Numbered from the stretch's first letter, positions 1 through 7,058 are shown. The stretch: DNA of 8,010 nucleotides from Prevotellaceae bacterium (GCA_031290755.1 JAITMY010000106.1:1-8010), one strand, 5' to 3'. Notes: generated from the letters alone by a model not told the origin. Made by a program: numbers and translations.

Positions 1-912
1 CTCGGGCAGGTAGGTAGCCCAGCCCTGCTTTTCGCCCGCGGCCTTGAGCGCAAGGCGCAGCCCTGCGTTGGCCGAAACCCCTCCGGCAATGGCCACCTCC
101 CTCACCCCCGTTTGCTGCACCGCCTTCTCCAGCTTACCCAGCAAAATTTCAACGATGGTGCGCTGCACCGAAGCGCAGAGGTCTGCCCTGTTCGCCTCAA
201 CGAAGGTGGGGTCTTGCGCCATTTGGTCGCGCAGAAAGTAGAGGAACGAGGTCTTTAGCCCGCTAAAGCTGTAGTCCAAGCCCGGTACTTGCGGCTTGGC
301 AAAGGAAAACCGCCGCGCGTCGCCCTGCGCCGCCAGCTTGTCAACGACCGGCCCGCCCGGGTAGGGCAGCCCCATCACCTTAGCGCACTTGTCGAAGGCC
401 TCGCCGGCGGCATCGTCAATGGTTTGGCCAATGATTTCGTGCTCAAGCGGGGCTTTCACCAGCAAGATTTGCGTGTGCCCACCGGAGGCCAGCAGGCAGA
501 GGAAGGGAAACTTGGGGTGCGGCAGGGGCTTGTCTGGCTCGTCGATAAAGTGCGAAAGCACGTGCCCTTGCAGGTGGTTGACGTCAACGAGCGGTGCGCC
601 CGTAGCCAGCGCAAGCCCCTTGGCAAACGAGGCGCCCACCAGCAGCGCCCCCATAAGCCCCGGCCCGCGCGTGAATGCAATGGCGCTCAGCTCGTCAGCC
701 CGCACCTGCGCCAGCGTTAGCGCACGGCTCACTACCGGAATGATGTTTTGCTGGTGCGCTCTCGATGCCAACTCGGGCACCACGCCGCCGTAGGCCTCGT
801 GCACGCGCTGGCCGGCAATCACGTTGGCCAGCAGCGTACACCCCCGCACGACAGCCGCCGAAGTGTCGTCGCACGAGGATTCTATACCTAAAATAATGGG
901 AGTATCGTTCAT
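1..912 (-). CDS. tsaD: TsaD, tRNA N6-adenosine threonylcarbamoyltransferase (3' end missing)
   Basis: TsaD transfers the threonylcarbamoyl group from threonylcarbamoyl-AMP to A37 of tRNAs reading ANN codons, working in the cytoplasm with TsaB and TsaE. I translated the minus strand from the ATG at 912 and it stays open to base 1, giving 304 residues. The family is usually about 335-345, so some 30-40 C-terminal residues, including the last DNAAM-type motif, lie outside the window. Visible signatures are GIESSCDDTS (9-18), the metal-binding HLQGH with His113 and His117, ASGGHT (142-147), IDDAAGEAFDK (165-175), DYSFSGLKT (213-221) and AGGVSANAGLR (276-286). No substitution is seen in these motifs. 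An in-frame TGA lies just upstream (931-933), so the ATG is the best start; a GTG five codons earlier is the only alternative. It starts 27 bp after the fabG stop and is probably the last gene of the HTH-fabG-tsaD unit. Confidence 0.96.
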   Translation of the reverse strand, partial: MNDTPIILGIESSCDDTSAAVVRGCTLLANVIAGQRVHEAYGGVVPELASRAHQQNIIPVVSRALTLAQVRADELSAIAFTRGPGLMGALLVGASFAKGLALATGAPLVDVNHLQGHVLSHFIDEPDKPLPHPKFPFLCLLASGGHTQILLVKAPLEHEIIGQTIDDAAGEAFDKCAKVMGLPYPGGPVVDKLAAQGDARRFSFAKPQVPGLDYSFSGLKTSFLYFLRDQMAQDPTFVEANRADLCASVQRTIVEILLGKLEKAVQQTGVREVAIAGGVSANAGLRLALKAAGEKQGWATYLPE

Positions 913-939
913 TGCCTTAGCGGGCACCGCTCAAGAGGG

Positions 940-1686
940 CTACGTGTTCATGCCCCCGCAAACGTGCACCACCTGCCCGCTTACGTAGCTCGACAGGTCG
1001 GAGGCGAGGAACAGGGCAACGTTGGCCACGTCCTGAGGGGTTCCCCCGCGCCGGAGCGGAATGGCCTCTGCCCACTTAGCCTTCACCTCATCCGAAAGCT
1101 GGTTGGTCATGTCGGTGATGATGAAGCCGGGGGCTATCGCGTTGGCGCGAATACCCCGCGAGCCAAGCTCCTTGGCAACCGACTTGGCAAGGCCAATCAG
1201 CCCCGCCTTCGAGGCCGAGTAGTTGGCCTGCGCAGCGTTTCCGCTCACGCCCACCACCGAGCTCATGTTGATAATGCTGCCCCCTTTTTGCTTCACCATA
1301 GTGGGCGCCACCGCGTGGGTAAAGTTAAAGGCCGACTTCAGGTTTACGCTAATCACCATGTCCCACTGCGACTCGCTCATGCGCATAAGCAGGCCGTCGC
1401 GCGTGATGCCGGCGTTGTTCACCAAAATGTCAATGCGGCCAAAATCTTTCACGATTTGCTCCACCACGCTATGCGTGTCTTCATACTGCGCAGCGTTCGA
1501 GGCGTAGCCCTTGACCCTAACGCCAAGCGCAGCGATTTCCGCCTCGGTCTGCTTCACGTTGTCGTCAATGGCCAAATCGGTGAACGCAATGTCCGCCCCT
1601 TCCGAGGCAAACTTAACGGCAATAGCCTTGCCTATGCCACGTGCAGCTCCTGTCACGATGGCAACTTTTCCTTCAAGTAGCTTCAT
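940..1686 (-). CDS. fabG: FabG, 3-oxoacyl-[acyl-carrier-protein] reductase
   Basis: FabG performs the NADPH-dependent reduction of 3-oxoacyl-ACP to 3-hydroxyacyl-ACP, the first reductive step of each fatty acid elongation cycle in the cytoplasm. The 248-residue product has the usual length of a classical short-chain dehydrogenase. The nucleotide-binding motif TGAARGIG is at 12-19 and NNAG at 90-93. The catalytic tetrad is complete: Asn115, Ser143, Tyr156 and Lys160 (YSASK). The NAIAPGFIITDMT segment (182-194) and the C-terminal VSGQVVHVCGGMNT are typical of FabG; the VCGGMNT ending is what I recall from Bacteroidales FabG. The ATG start gives the standard MKLLEGKVAIVTG beginning. No Shine-Dalgarno sequence is seen, as expected for this phylum. 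It lies 27 bp after the small HTH-like gene and 27 bp before tsaD, all on one strand. Specificity for ACP substrates is inferred from close resemblance to FabG rather than other SDR enzymes. Confidence 0.96.
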   Translation of the reverse strand: MKLLEGKVAIVTGAARGIGKAIAVKFASEGADIAFTDLAIDDNVKQTEAEIAALGVRVKGYASNAAQYEDTHSVVEQIVKDFGRIDILVNNAGITRDGLLMRMSESQWDMVISVNLKSAFNFTHAVAPTMVKQKGGSIINMSSVVGVSGNAAQANYSASKAGLIGLAKSVAKELGSRGIRANAIAPGFIITDMTNQLSDEVKAKWAEAIPLRRGGTPQDVANVALFLASDLSSYVSGQVVHVCGGMNT

Positions 1687-1713
1687 CTTGTTGGTTTCTT
1701 TAATCTTTTTCAG

Positions 1714-1980
1714 TTAGCTGGGAATAGCAATGTTGTGCTCCTGCAAAATTTTACATGCCAAGTTAAGCATCGTGGCATCATCAAAGGTTACTAAGCCGCC
1801 GTCAGGCCCCTGCTCGTAGTGGATGCCGGCGGTTTGCGCCTTCAGATGGTCGCCCCCAAAAAAGTTGCGCACCGTATCGACGGTTACGCCTAACAAGTCG
1901 GCAATTTTATGCGTGCTGCCATCAGGCAGCGCATCCTTAATGCGCCGTAAACGGTTGAATGTAATGGTTGTTGTTTCCAT
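1714..1980 (-). CDS. Small helix-turn-helix-like DNA-binding protein (hypothetical)
   Basis: An 88-residue protein with an ATG start at 1980. Residues 22-41 (STHKIADLLGVTVDTVRNFF) have the spacing of a helix-turn-helix: a first helix with IADLLG, a turn, then a VDTVRNFF recognition-like helix. A glycine-rich loop (FGGD, 41-44) follows, then a short strand-like segment ending in EQGPDGGLVTFDD (56-68) and a C-terminal amphipathic helix. There is no signal peptide or membrane segment. I recall similar short proteins in Bacteroidales annotated only as DNA-binding or hypothetical, but cannot assign a named family. It is first in a probable operon with fabG, 27 bp away, behind a candidate promoter at 2015-2046. 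It could autoregulate this unit or be a nucleoid-type or regulatory protein; that role is inference. That it is a real gene is well supported by position, spacing and protein-like composition. Confidence 0.8.
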   Translation of the reverse strand: METTTITFNRLRRIKDALPDGSTHKIADLLGVTVDTVRNFFGGDHLKAQTAGIHYEQGPDGGLVTFDDATMLNLACKILQEHNIAIPS

Positions 1981-2014
1981 AGTATATACGATTGTAATAA
2001 TTAAAACTCTGTTA

Positions 2015-2046
2015 TAAAGTTAGAGCAAAGTTTTATGCTTGCCAAA
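2015..2046 (-). promoter_or_regulatory. Candidate Bacteroidetes-type promoter for the HTH-fabG-tsaD unit
   Basis: On the minus strand a TTTG (2043-2046) is followed after 20 bp by TAACTTTA (2015-2022). This matches the Bacteroidetes sigma-factor consensus TTTG-N19/20-TAnnTTTG except for the last base of the -7 box. It lies about 35 bp upstream of the HTH gene start, in an AT-rich stretch that contrasts with the surrounding GC-rich coding DNA. It would give a short leader of roughly 28 nt. The call rests on pattern match and position only. Confidence 0.5.
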
Positions 2047-2109
2047 TTATAGGCCGCATTTTCACAAAATTTCTCATTTCTTTTCTCCATCATCGCGCTT
2101 GTGCCTGAT

Positions 2110-2994
2110 TTACAGGGTGTCTTTTCTGGTAATTTTTGAGTTGGCGGGGATATTGTCCATGAGCCACACGTTGCCGCCAATGATGCTGCCGCGCCCCACG
2201 GTGATGCGCCCCAGAATGGTGGCTCCGGCGTATATGGTTACGTCGTCCTCAATGATAGGGTGGCGGGGAGTACCCTTAACGAGCGCCCCTTTTTTGTCGG
2301 CGATAATTTTTTTCGCCCCAAGCGTAACCCCTTGGTATATCGTTACGTTATCGCCAATGATGCAGGTTCCGCCAATGACTATGCCGGTGCCGTGGTCAAT
2401 GGCAAAGCCCCTGCCAATGGTTGCCCCCGGGTGGATGTCGATGCCGGTGTCGGAGTGCGCCATTTCGGTTATCATGCGGGGTAGCATGGGGATACCCAGC
2501 AGCAGCAGCTGGTGGGCTATGCGGTAGCTGGTCATGGCGCGAATGCCCGGATAGGTAAAAATCACCTCGCTGTAGCTGCAAGCGGCAGGGTCATTTTTAC
2601 AAATCGCCTGAACATCAAGCGACAGCAGCTGCGCGATGTCGGGCAGCTGCGCTAAGAACGCCAGGGACAACTGCTCAGAGGACTGCCCGCTGCGCGGCGG
2701 CGGGTACGGCAGCTCGGCGCAGCCGGCGCAAGCTACCGACTTAATGAGCTGGGTCAGCATACCGTGCAGGCGCGTAAACTTAGCGCTGCTGCCCTCCTCC
2801 GCCGAACCGGCCTGCCGGCGGGCATTGCCGCCACCAAAGTGGCCGGGAAACAGCAGCTCACGAATGGTGCTAACCACATCGCTCACCGCCTGATGCGACA
2901 AAATATCAATACCGTAGCAGGGCTGAATAACCTTGCTGTTGAGCGATTGCACCTCTGCAAACCGCTGTGCAATGCTCTCAATTTGCTCGACCAT
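2110..2994 (-). CDS. cysE: Serine O-acetyltransferase (long Bacteroidetes form)
   Basis: This cytoplasmic enzyme acetylates L-serine with acetyl-CoA to O-acetylserine, the precursor that cysteine synthase turns into cysteine. With the ATG at 2994 the product is 294 residues. The N-terminal helical part (about 1-150) includes FPGHFGG and a Gly/Ala/Ser-rich stretch. Then come the family signature YPGIRAMTSYRIAHQLL (148-164) and a left-handed beta-helix of hexapeptide repeats (about 185-280). Active-site residues match E. coli CysE: Asp186 in DIHP, Asp200-His201 in DHGTG and His245 in PRHP, with the same 15-residue spacing between Asp186 and His201. The loop between His201 and His245 is about 9 residues longer than in E. 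coli. The frame stays open to an earlier ATG at 3039 (309 residues), but those 15 extra codons are AT-rich and read like leader DNA, so I prefer 2994. It lies 66 bp after the GH123-like gene; co-transcription is possible. Confidence 0.93.
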   Translation of the reverse strand: MVEQIESIAQRFAEVQSLNSKVIQPCYGIDILSHQAVSDVVSTIRELLFPGHFGGGNARRQAGSAEEGSSAKFTRLHGMLTQLIKSVACAGCAELPYPPPRSGQSSEQLSLAFLAQLPDIAQLLSLDVQAICKNDPAACSYSEVIFTYPGIRAMTSYRIAHQLLLLGIPMLPRMITEMAHSDTGIDIHPGATIGRGFAIDHGTGIVIGGTCIIGDNVTIYQGVTLGAKKIIADKKGALVKGTPRHPIIEDDVTIYAGATILGRITVGRGSIIGGNVWLMDNIPANSKITRKDTL

Positions 2995-3060
2995 TTTTCT
3001 TACGCTAACATTAAAATAAAATACGTTACGTCCCCCCATAAATCCCCCTGCAAGCCTCTG

Positions 3061-4806
3061 CTACAGCGAGTTCAGCAAAGCCCTCGCGTTGTCCACCGTG
3101 GTGCTGGTGGGTTGCTTTTTGAGCTTGTCAAGGGTAAACGTTTGAAGCACCTTTTGCAGCTTGTTGAGGGTCACCTTGTCGTTGGTTTTGTCCAGCTGCT
3201 GCTGCAAAATTTTCACCTTTTCAAAGTCCTGAATACCCTCCACCAAGCGCTCTAAGCGCACGGAAGAGCGGCCTTCGGGGTACACCAAGCATTGGTACCC
3301 CGCTGCGTATAAGGCACTTCTGGAATCCTTCAGCGGCTGCTTTCCCCAGCTGTTGTAGGCTTGGCGCATGTAGCCATCGTAGCCGTTGGCAGCGGCGTAC
3401 CACCCTATCCATGCCGCCTCTGCCGATGGCGAAAAGACGTAGGTATTGGGCGATTCGTCGCTACAAGGCGCGTAAAAGCAAAGCTGGAGGCCAGCCTTTT
3501 TGCGCGACTCCTTCTGCGTAGCCGCCAAGGGCAACGACTGCGACACGCTGTAGTGGTCAACGTGCTTTTCCACATCGGGGAAATAGCTACCTAAGTAGCT
3601 TATTTTGTAGGTGTTGTCAGCCTTCAGCACCGCGGCAATATACTTTTGCAAGCGCTCTTTACCCACCTCCTTCAGGCACACGGAGGTTTTGTTGAGCCAG
3701 CCCTTTGCCTTGAGGTGCCCCGCCAGCAGCGTTAGCGTACTCGACAGGTAGTCGCTGTACTCTCGGCTATCAACATTTAAGGTCTGCACCTTAACGCTAT
3801 TGCTGGCTTGGTCAAAGTAGCTGATAGCCTGCGCTGCGCCGCCATCCAAGTAGGCGCACAGCTCGCGGTCTATGCCCATGCTCATCATAAACTCCACCCA
3901 CGTGTCCAGCTTCGTAAAGTCAATGCTCCACGTGCTATTTACGCGCCGGAGGTAGGTCAACAGGCCATAGTCGGCCTCGTCGCTCGCACTGCCGGAAAGG
4001 TTGATGGAGATAGACTTTTGCCCGCACTGCTTCAACATGGACACCATCGGCTTCATCGTCTCAAAATGCGCCTTGCTCCACGGCGTAAGCTTGTGGTAGC
4101 GTGCCACGGCCAGCGGGTCGTGCCACAGGTTGAGGTAGAACGAGCGCTCCGCAGGCGGCGGCAGCTGGCGGTCGCGCACAAAAACGTTGACAGTCATCGT
4201 AATGGGCTGCTCCAACTCGTTAGCCGTAACAGTGATAAACCCCTTATACTTGCCGGAAGCTGCCTCCGCAGGGATGTTCAGGGTAAGCCATACGGGCTGC
4301 ACGCTCTGCGCCTTGAGGTTTACCGTAGCTAACTTATCATCTATGACATCGGCAACGAGCATAGAGTCCAGCGCTTTAGCAACGCGCGGTGCGCATCCGT
4401 CAGCCCCAAACTTATCGCTCATAACGTAGCGAAGAAACCCCGTAGTGCAATTGTCCGCGCTAATTTTCTGCCCATCCGCCGTTTCCAAGTCCGACAGGTG
4501 AAGCGCTACGTTGCTTGCCCCCTTCCCGCTCCACAGCAGCAGCTGCGTAGCAATCCGCTCGCCACGCCACCCTGTTTCTCCCCAAATGTCGGTTCGCGAT
4601 ACGTTAGGCAGCTCGTTTTTTTCAAACGACACGTCCTTGCTCGCAAAGCTGGCATACAACGGCTTGGTAGTCTTCGCCCATGCCTTCACGTTGATTTTTT
4701 TGTGATTTTTAAGCTCTTTATAATCCTTACCCGCCTGCCCCAAAAGGCCAATGGGCGCCGCAACGCTCATTATGCCAACCATGACGAATAGCTGTAGTGT
4801 TCTCAT
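3061..4806 (-). CDS. Secreted GH123-like (DUF4091-type) protein, catalytic Asp apparently replaced
   Basis: A 581-residue protein with an N-terminal signal peptide: Met-Arg, then a hydrophobic stretch to about residue 22, with likely cleavage near LLGQA. There is no lipobox Cys, so it is probably periplasmic or secreted. Residues to about 215 look like a beta-sandwich domain. The rest resembles the GH123 catalytic domain as I remember it in Bacteroides: FYLNLWHDP (223-231), TWVEFMMSMGI (302-312), SPSAEAAWIGWYAAANGYDGY (from 459), AYNSW (483-487), and YPEGRSS with ERLVEGIQDFEK (509-530). GH123 members include beta-N-acetylgalactosaminidases that use an adjacent Asp-Glu pair; relatives read MDERP at the place where this protein has LKEVG (Lys379-Glu380). 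The Asp thus seems to be Lys, and the conserved Trp-rich segment before it (recalled as MIPW) is AYLDGG here. It may be inactive or have changed function. The start is the ATG at 4806; a TTG two codons upstream also fits. Family assignment is fairly sure, activity is not. Confidence 0.82.
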   Translation of the reverse strand: MRTLQLFVMVGIMSVAAPIGLLGQAGKDYKELKNHKKINVKAWAKTTKPLYASFASKDVSFEKNELPNVSRTDIWGETGWRGERIATQLLLWSGKGASNVALHLSDLETADGQKISADNCTTGFLRYVMSDKFGADGCAPRVAKALDSMLVADVIDDKLATVNLKAQSVQPVWLTLNIPAEAASGKYKGFITVTANELEQPITMTVNVFVRDRQLPPPAERSFYLNLWHDPLAVARYHKLTPWSKAHFETMKPMVSMLKQCGQKSISINLSGSASDEADYGLLTYLRRVNSTWSIDFTKLDTWVEFMMSMGIDRELCAYLDGGAAQAISYFDQASNSVKVQTLNVDSREYSDYLSSTLTLLAGHLKAKGWLNKTSVCLKEVGKERLQKYIAAVLKADNTYKISYLGSYFPDVEKHVDHYSVSQSLPLAATQKESRKKAGLQLCFYAPCSDESPNTYVFSPSAEAAWIGWYAAANGYDGYMRQAYNSWGKQPLKDSRSALYAAGYQCLVYPEGRSSVRLERLVEGIQDFEKVKILQQQLDKTNDKVTLNKLQKVLQTFTLDKLKKQPTSTTVDNARALLNSL

Positions 4807-4828
4807 ATGCAAATACTTTAGTGATTAA

Positions 4829-4857
4829 CGGGGCGTGCTGCTAATCGTAGCTCCCCG
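4829..4857 (-). other. Hairpin in the leader of the GH123-like gene
   Basis: CGGGG (4829-4833) can pair with CCCCG (4853-4857), and inside it GCTGC (4837-4841) pairs with GTAGC (4847-4851) around the 5-base loop TAATC. A 3/1 internal bulge separates the two stems. On the minus strand the structure ends about 22 bp before the ATG of the downstream gene. There is no T-run after it, so a leader structure is more likely than a second terminator. The evidence is complementarity only. Confidence 0.4.
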
Positions 4858-4869
4858 CATACTTAAAAC

Positions 4870-4897
4870 AAAACCCCTACGCTATTGCAGGGGTTTT
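4870..4897 (-). terminator. Rho-independent terminator of rpsA
   Basis: AAAACCCCT (4870-4878) is perfectly complementary to AGGGGTTTT (4889-4897), giving a 9-bp stem with a 10-base loop. On the minus strand the stem is followed by G and then TTTT. It sits about 40 bp past the rpsA stop, where transcription of rpsA should end. Because of the A/T flanks it could also work in the opposite direction, but no plus-strand gene is present. Confidence 0.85.
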
Positions 4898-4899
4898 GC

Positions 4900-4934
4900 C
4901 GGTTAATAAAGCAAGTAACCGCGCGATTAAGCGC
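4900..4934 (-). other. Two small hairpins between rpsA stop and its terminator
   Basis: CGGTTA (4900-4905) is complementary to TAACCG (4916-4921) around a 10-base loop, and GCGC (4921-4924) to GCGC (4931-4934) around a 6-base loop. With the terminator they make a run of three hairpins in about 65 bp of rpsA 3' untranslated region. They share one base (4921), so both cannot be fully formed at once. Short stems like these can arise by chance. Confidence 0.3.
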
Positions 4935-4937
4935 ATT

Positions 4938-6905
4938 TTACTGCTGCTGCTGCTCGTCCTGCTGCTGCTCCACCTTTTCTTCTACCGGCGCGACCTCTAC
5001 AACCAGCGCCACCGGGGTGTTCTCTACCATTTCAGACTTCAGGGCAGCAAGGTTGGATATGTCGCCCAAGGTGGTTTTCTCAATCGAAGCATTCACCTTC
5101 TTCATCGCCTTCTGCGTGGTGTCGGCCTCTACCTTGCGGGCGCTCTCCTCGTTTTCACGCTTGATGTCTTCGTAGGTGCGCAGGTGCGAAAGGATAATGC
5201 GCTTTGACCCCTTGTTGAACTCAATCACCTTGAACGGCAGCCTTTCGTCAGGCTTGGCGGTGGTACCATCCTCCTTGGCAAGGTGCTTGGGCGTTACAAA
5301 GCCCTCGACCCCATACTGTAGCGCCACCAGCGCACCCTTCTCTATAAACTCGGTGATGGTGCCCTCATGTATGCTGTCCACCGTAAAAATGGTTTCAAAA
5401 ACCTCCCACGGGTTTTCCTCAATTTGCTTATGGCCAAGGCTCAAGCGGCGGTTGTCCTTATCCACTTCGAGCACTACCACGTCAAGCATAGCGCCCACGT
5501 GCGTAAACTCGTTGGGGTGCTTGATTTTCTTTGTCCAGCTCAAATCGCTGATGTGCACTAAGCCATCCACCCCTTCTTCAATTTCGACGAACACGCCGAA
5601 GTTGGTGAAGTTGCGCACCTTAGCGGTATGACAGGCCCCCTTGGGGTACTTCTGCTCGATGTTCTCCCACGGGTCGGGCTTGAGCTGCTTGATGCCCAGC
5701 GACATCTTGCGCTCCTGCTTATCCAGAGTGAGGACAACGGCCTCTACCTCGTCCCCCACCTTGAGGAACTCCTGAGCGCTGCGCAGGTGCTGCGCCCACG
5801 ACATCTCCGACACGTGAATTAAGCCCTCTACCCCCGACGCAATCTCCACAAAAGCGCCGTAGTCGGCCATCACCACCACCCTGCCTTTCAGCTTGTCGCC
5901 CACCTTCAGGTTGGGGTCAAGCGAATCCCACGGATGCGGCGTAAGCTGCTTCAGGCCAAGGGCAATGCGCTTCTTGGCATCGTCGAAGTCCAAAATAACC
6001 ACGTTTATCTTCTCGTCAAGCTGCACAATCTCTTCGGGATGCGCCACGCGCCCCCAGCTCAAGTCGGTAATGTGGATAAGGCCGTCCAACCCGCCCAAGT
6101 CTATGAACACGCCGTAGGAGGTGATGTTTTTCACCACGCCTTCCAGCACCTGACCCTTTTCGAGCTTGGACATTATCTCCTTCTTCTGCGCCTCCAACTC
6201 TGCCTCAATCAGCACCTTATGCGATACCACCACGTTGAGGAACTCAGGGTTAATCTTTACCACCTTGAACTCCATCGTTTTACCCACAAAGATGTCGTAA
6301 TCCCGAATGGGCTTTACGTCAATCTGCGAGCCGGGTAAGAACGCCTCAATGCCGAATATGTCAACAATCATGCCGCCCTTGGTGCGGCTTTTGATGTAGC
6401 CGTTGATGATTTCGTCATTTTTCAGCGCCTCGTTAACCTTGTTCCACGAGCGCATTACGCGCGCCTGCTTGTGCGAAAGCAGCAGCTGGCCTTTCTTATC
6501 CTCGGTGTTCTCCACGTAAACCTCCACCTTGTCTCCCTCCTGCAAATCGGGGTTGTAGCGGAACTCGTTGATGTTGATAACCCCCTCGCTCTTGTAGCCA
6601 ATGTTTACCACCGCTTCCCGCTTGTTGAGCGAAATGATGGTGCCCTCCACGATTTCACCTGCGCCCACCTTCGACAGGGTGTCGTCGTAGCGGTGGGTAA
6701 TAACGCTTTTATCAACATCGTACACGTTGTCCTCGTTTTCAAAGGACTCCCAATCAAACTGATCTACAGCAACCGAAGCGTTGGTAACCTTCACTTCTTC
6801 AAGGTGCAGGTCAACTGCTTCATCTAAAAAATCCTGAGCAGATTCTTTTTCCGCTGGCACAATAGGCTCTAAGTCTTGTGCATCGACATTTTGTTCATCA
6901 ATCAT
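4938..6905 (-). CDS. rpsA: 30S ribosomal protein S1
   Basis: S1 binds mRNA on the small ribosomal subunit and helps start translation, which may matter especially in a phylum that makes little use of Shine-Dalgarno pairing. The 655-residue product carries six S1 RNA-binding domains, at about 83-146, 165-230, 251-318, 336-405, 422-492 and 510-575. The third to fifth have the classic pattern, for example YGVFIDLGGLDGLIHITDLSW and FGVFVEIEEGVDGLVHISDLSW. E. coli S1 is 557 residues; the extra length is an acidic N-terminal extension (about 1-80) and a C-terminal tail ending in a Gln/Glu run (EQQQDEQQQQ, 646-655). The ATG start follows an A-rich, SD-free stretch. A good -7 box lies at 6967-6974, and a terminator follows at 4870-4897, so it is probably transcribed alone. 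Family identity is secure. Confidence 0.97.
   Translation of the reverse strand: MIDEQNVDAQDLEPIVPAEKESAQDFLDEAVDLHLEEVKVTNASVAVDQFDWESFENEDNVYDVDKSVITHRYDDTLSKVGAGEIVEGTIISLNKREAVVNIGYKSEGVININEFRYNPDLQEGDKVEVYVENTEDKKGQLLLSHKQARVMRSWNKVNEALKNDEIINGYIKSRTKGGMIVDIFGIEAFLPGSQIDVKPIRDYDIFVGKTMEFKVVKINPEFLNVVVSHKVLIEAELEAQKKEIMSKLEKGQVLEGVVKNITSYGVFIDLGGLDGLIHITDLSWGRVAHPEEIVQLDEKINVVILDFDDAKKRIALGLKQLTPHPWDSLDPNLKVGDKLKGRVVVMADYGAFVEIASGVEGLIHVSEMSWAQHLRSAQEFLKVGDEVEAVVLTLDKQERKMSLGIKQLKPDPWENIEQKYPKGACHTAKVRNFTNFGVFVEIEEGVDGLVHISDLSWTKKIKHPNEFTHVGAMLDVVVLEVDKDNRRLSLGHKQIEENPWEVFETIFTVDSIHEGTITEFIEKGALVALQYGVEGFVTPKHLAKEDGTTAKPDERLPFKVIEFNKGSKRIILSHLRTYEDIKRENEESARKVEADTTQKAMKKVNASIEKTTLGDISNLAALKSEMVENTPVALVVEVAPVEEKVEQQQDEQQQQ
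4941..4970 (-). repeat. CAG trinucleotide-rich tract encoding the S1 Gln tail
   Basis: The last ten sense codons of rpsA are four CAG, one GAG-like and one GAC-like acidic codon, then more CAG, seen on the plus strand as runs of CTG (four, then three) split by CTCGTC. The tract encodes EQQQDEQQQQ at the extreme C-terminus. Such runs can change length by polymerase slippage without shifting frame. Confidence 0.7.
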
Positions 6906-6966
6906 TTTTTTACAAATTTAAAAGTTAGACATTATGTTACGCTCCCTTTTGAAAACGGAAAGCTGC

Positions 6967-6974
6967 CAAAGATA
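6967..6974 (-). promoter_or_regulatory. Candidate -7 box of the rpsA promoter
   Basis: The minus strand reads TATCTTTG at 6967-6974, an exact match to the Bacteroidetes -7 element TAnnTTTG. It lies about 62 bp upstream of the rpsA ATG in non-coding AT-rich DNA. No clear TTTG -33 element is found at the expected distance. The predicted leader is about 55 nt. Confidence 0.6.
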
Positions 6975-7058
6975 CAAAAAATACGCAAGAGAAAGCCATA
7001 AGGCCTTGCCCCATTCTGTTAATAAATATAATATGCTGGTTGTTAATAGATTTCACCC

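Noticed and set aside
964..1680. Long plus-strand open frame (238 codons) opposite fabG
   Set aside because: It is exactly antisense to a fully conserved FabG, and its His/Arg/Val-rich product looks like a reverse-frame shadow of GC-rich coding DNA.
2501..2515. Recurring CAGCAGCAGCTG-like strings in cysE, the GH123-like gene and rpsA
   Set aside because: Each lies within coding sequence encoding Leu- or Gln-rich segments; common codon choice explains them better than a dispersed repeat.
2039..2527. Plus-strand open frame (162 codons) opposite cysE
   Set aside because: Met/Pro/Ser-rich translation produced by reading the hexapeptide-repeat region backwards; no independent support.
3808..4332. 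Plus-strand open frame (174 codons) opposite the GH123-like gene
   Set aside because: Antisense to a coherent secreted protein; the His/Arg-rich translation resembles no family and has no promoter.
6998..7058. Terminator for the Smr gene in the gap before rpsA
   Set aside because: Only an 8-bp palindrome AAGGCCTT (7000-7007) and a repeated GTTAAT are seen; neither makes a stem with a T-run.
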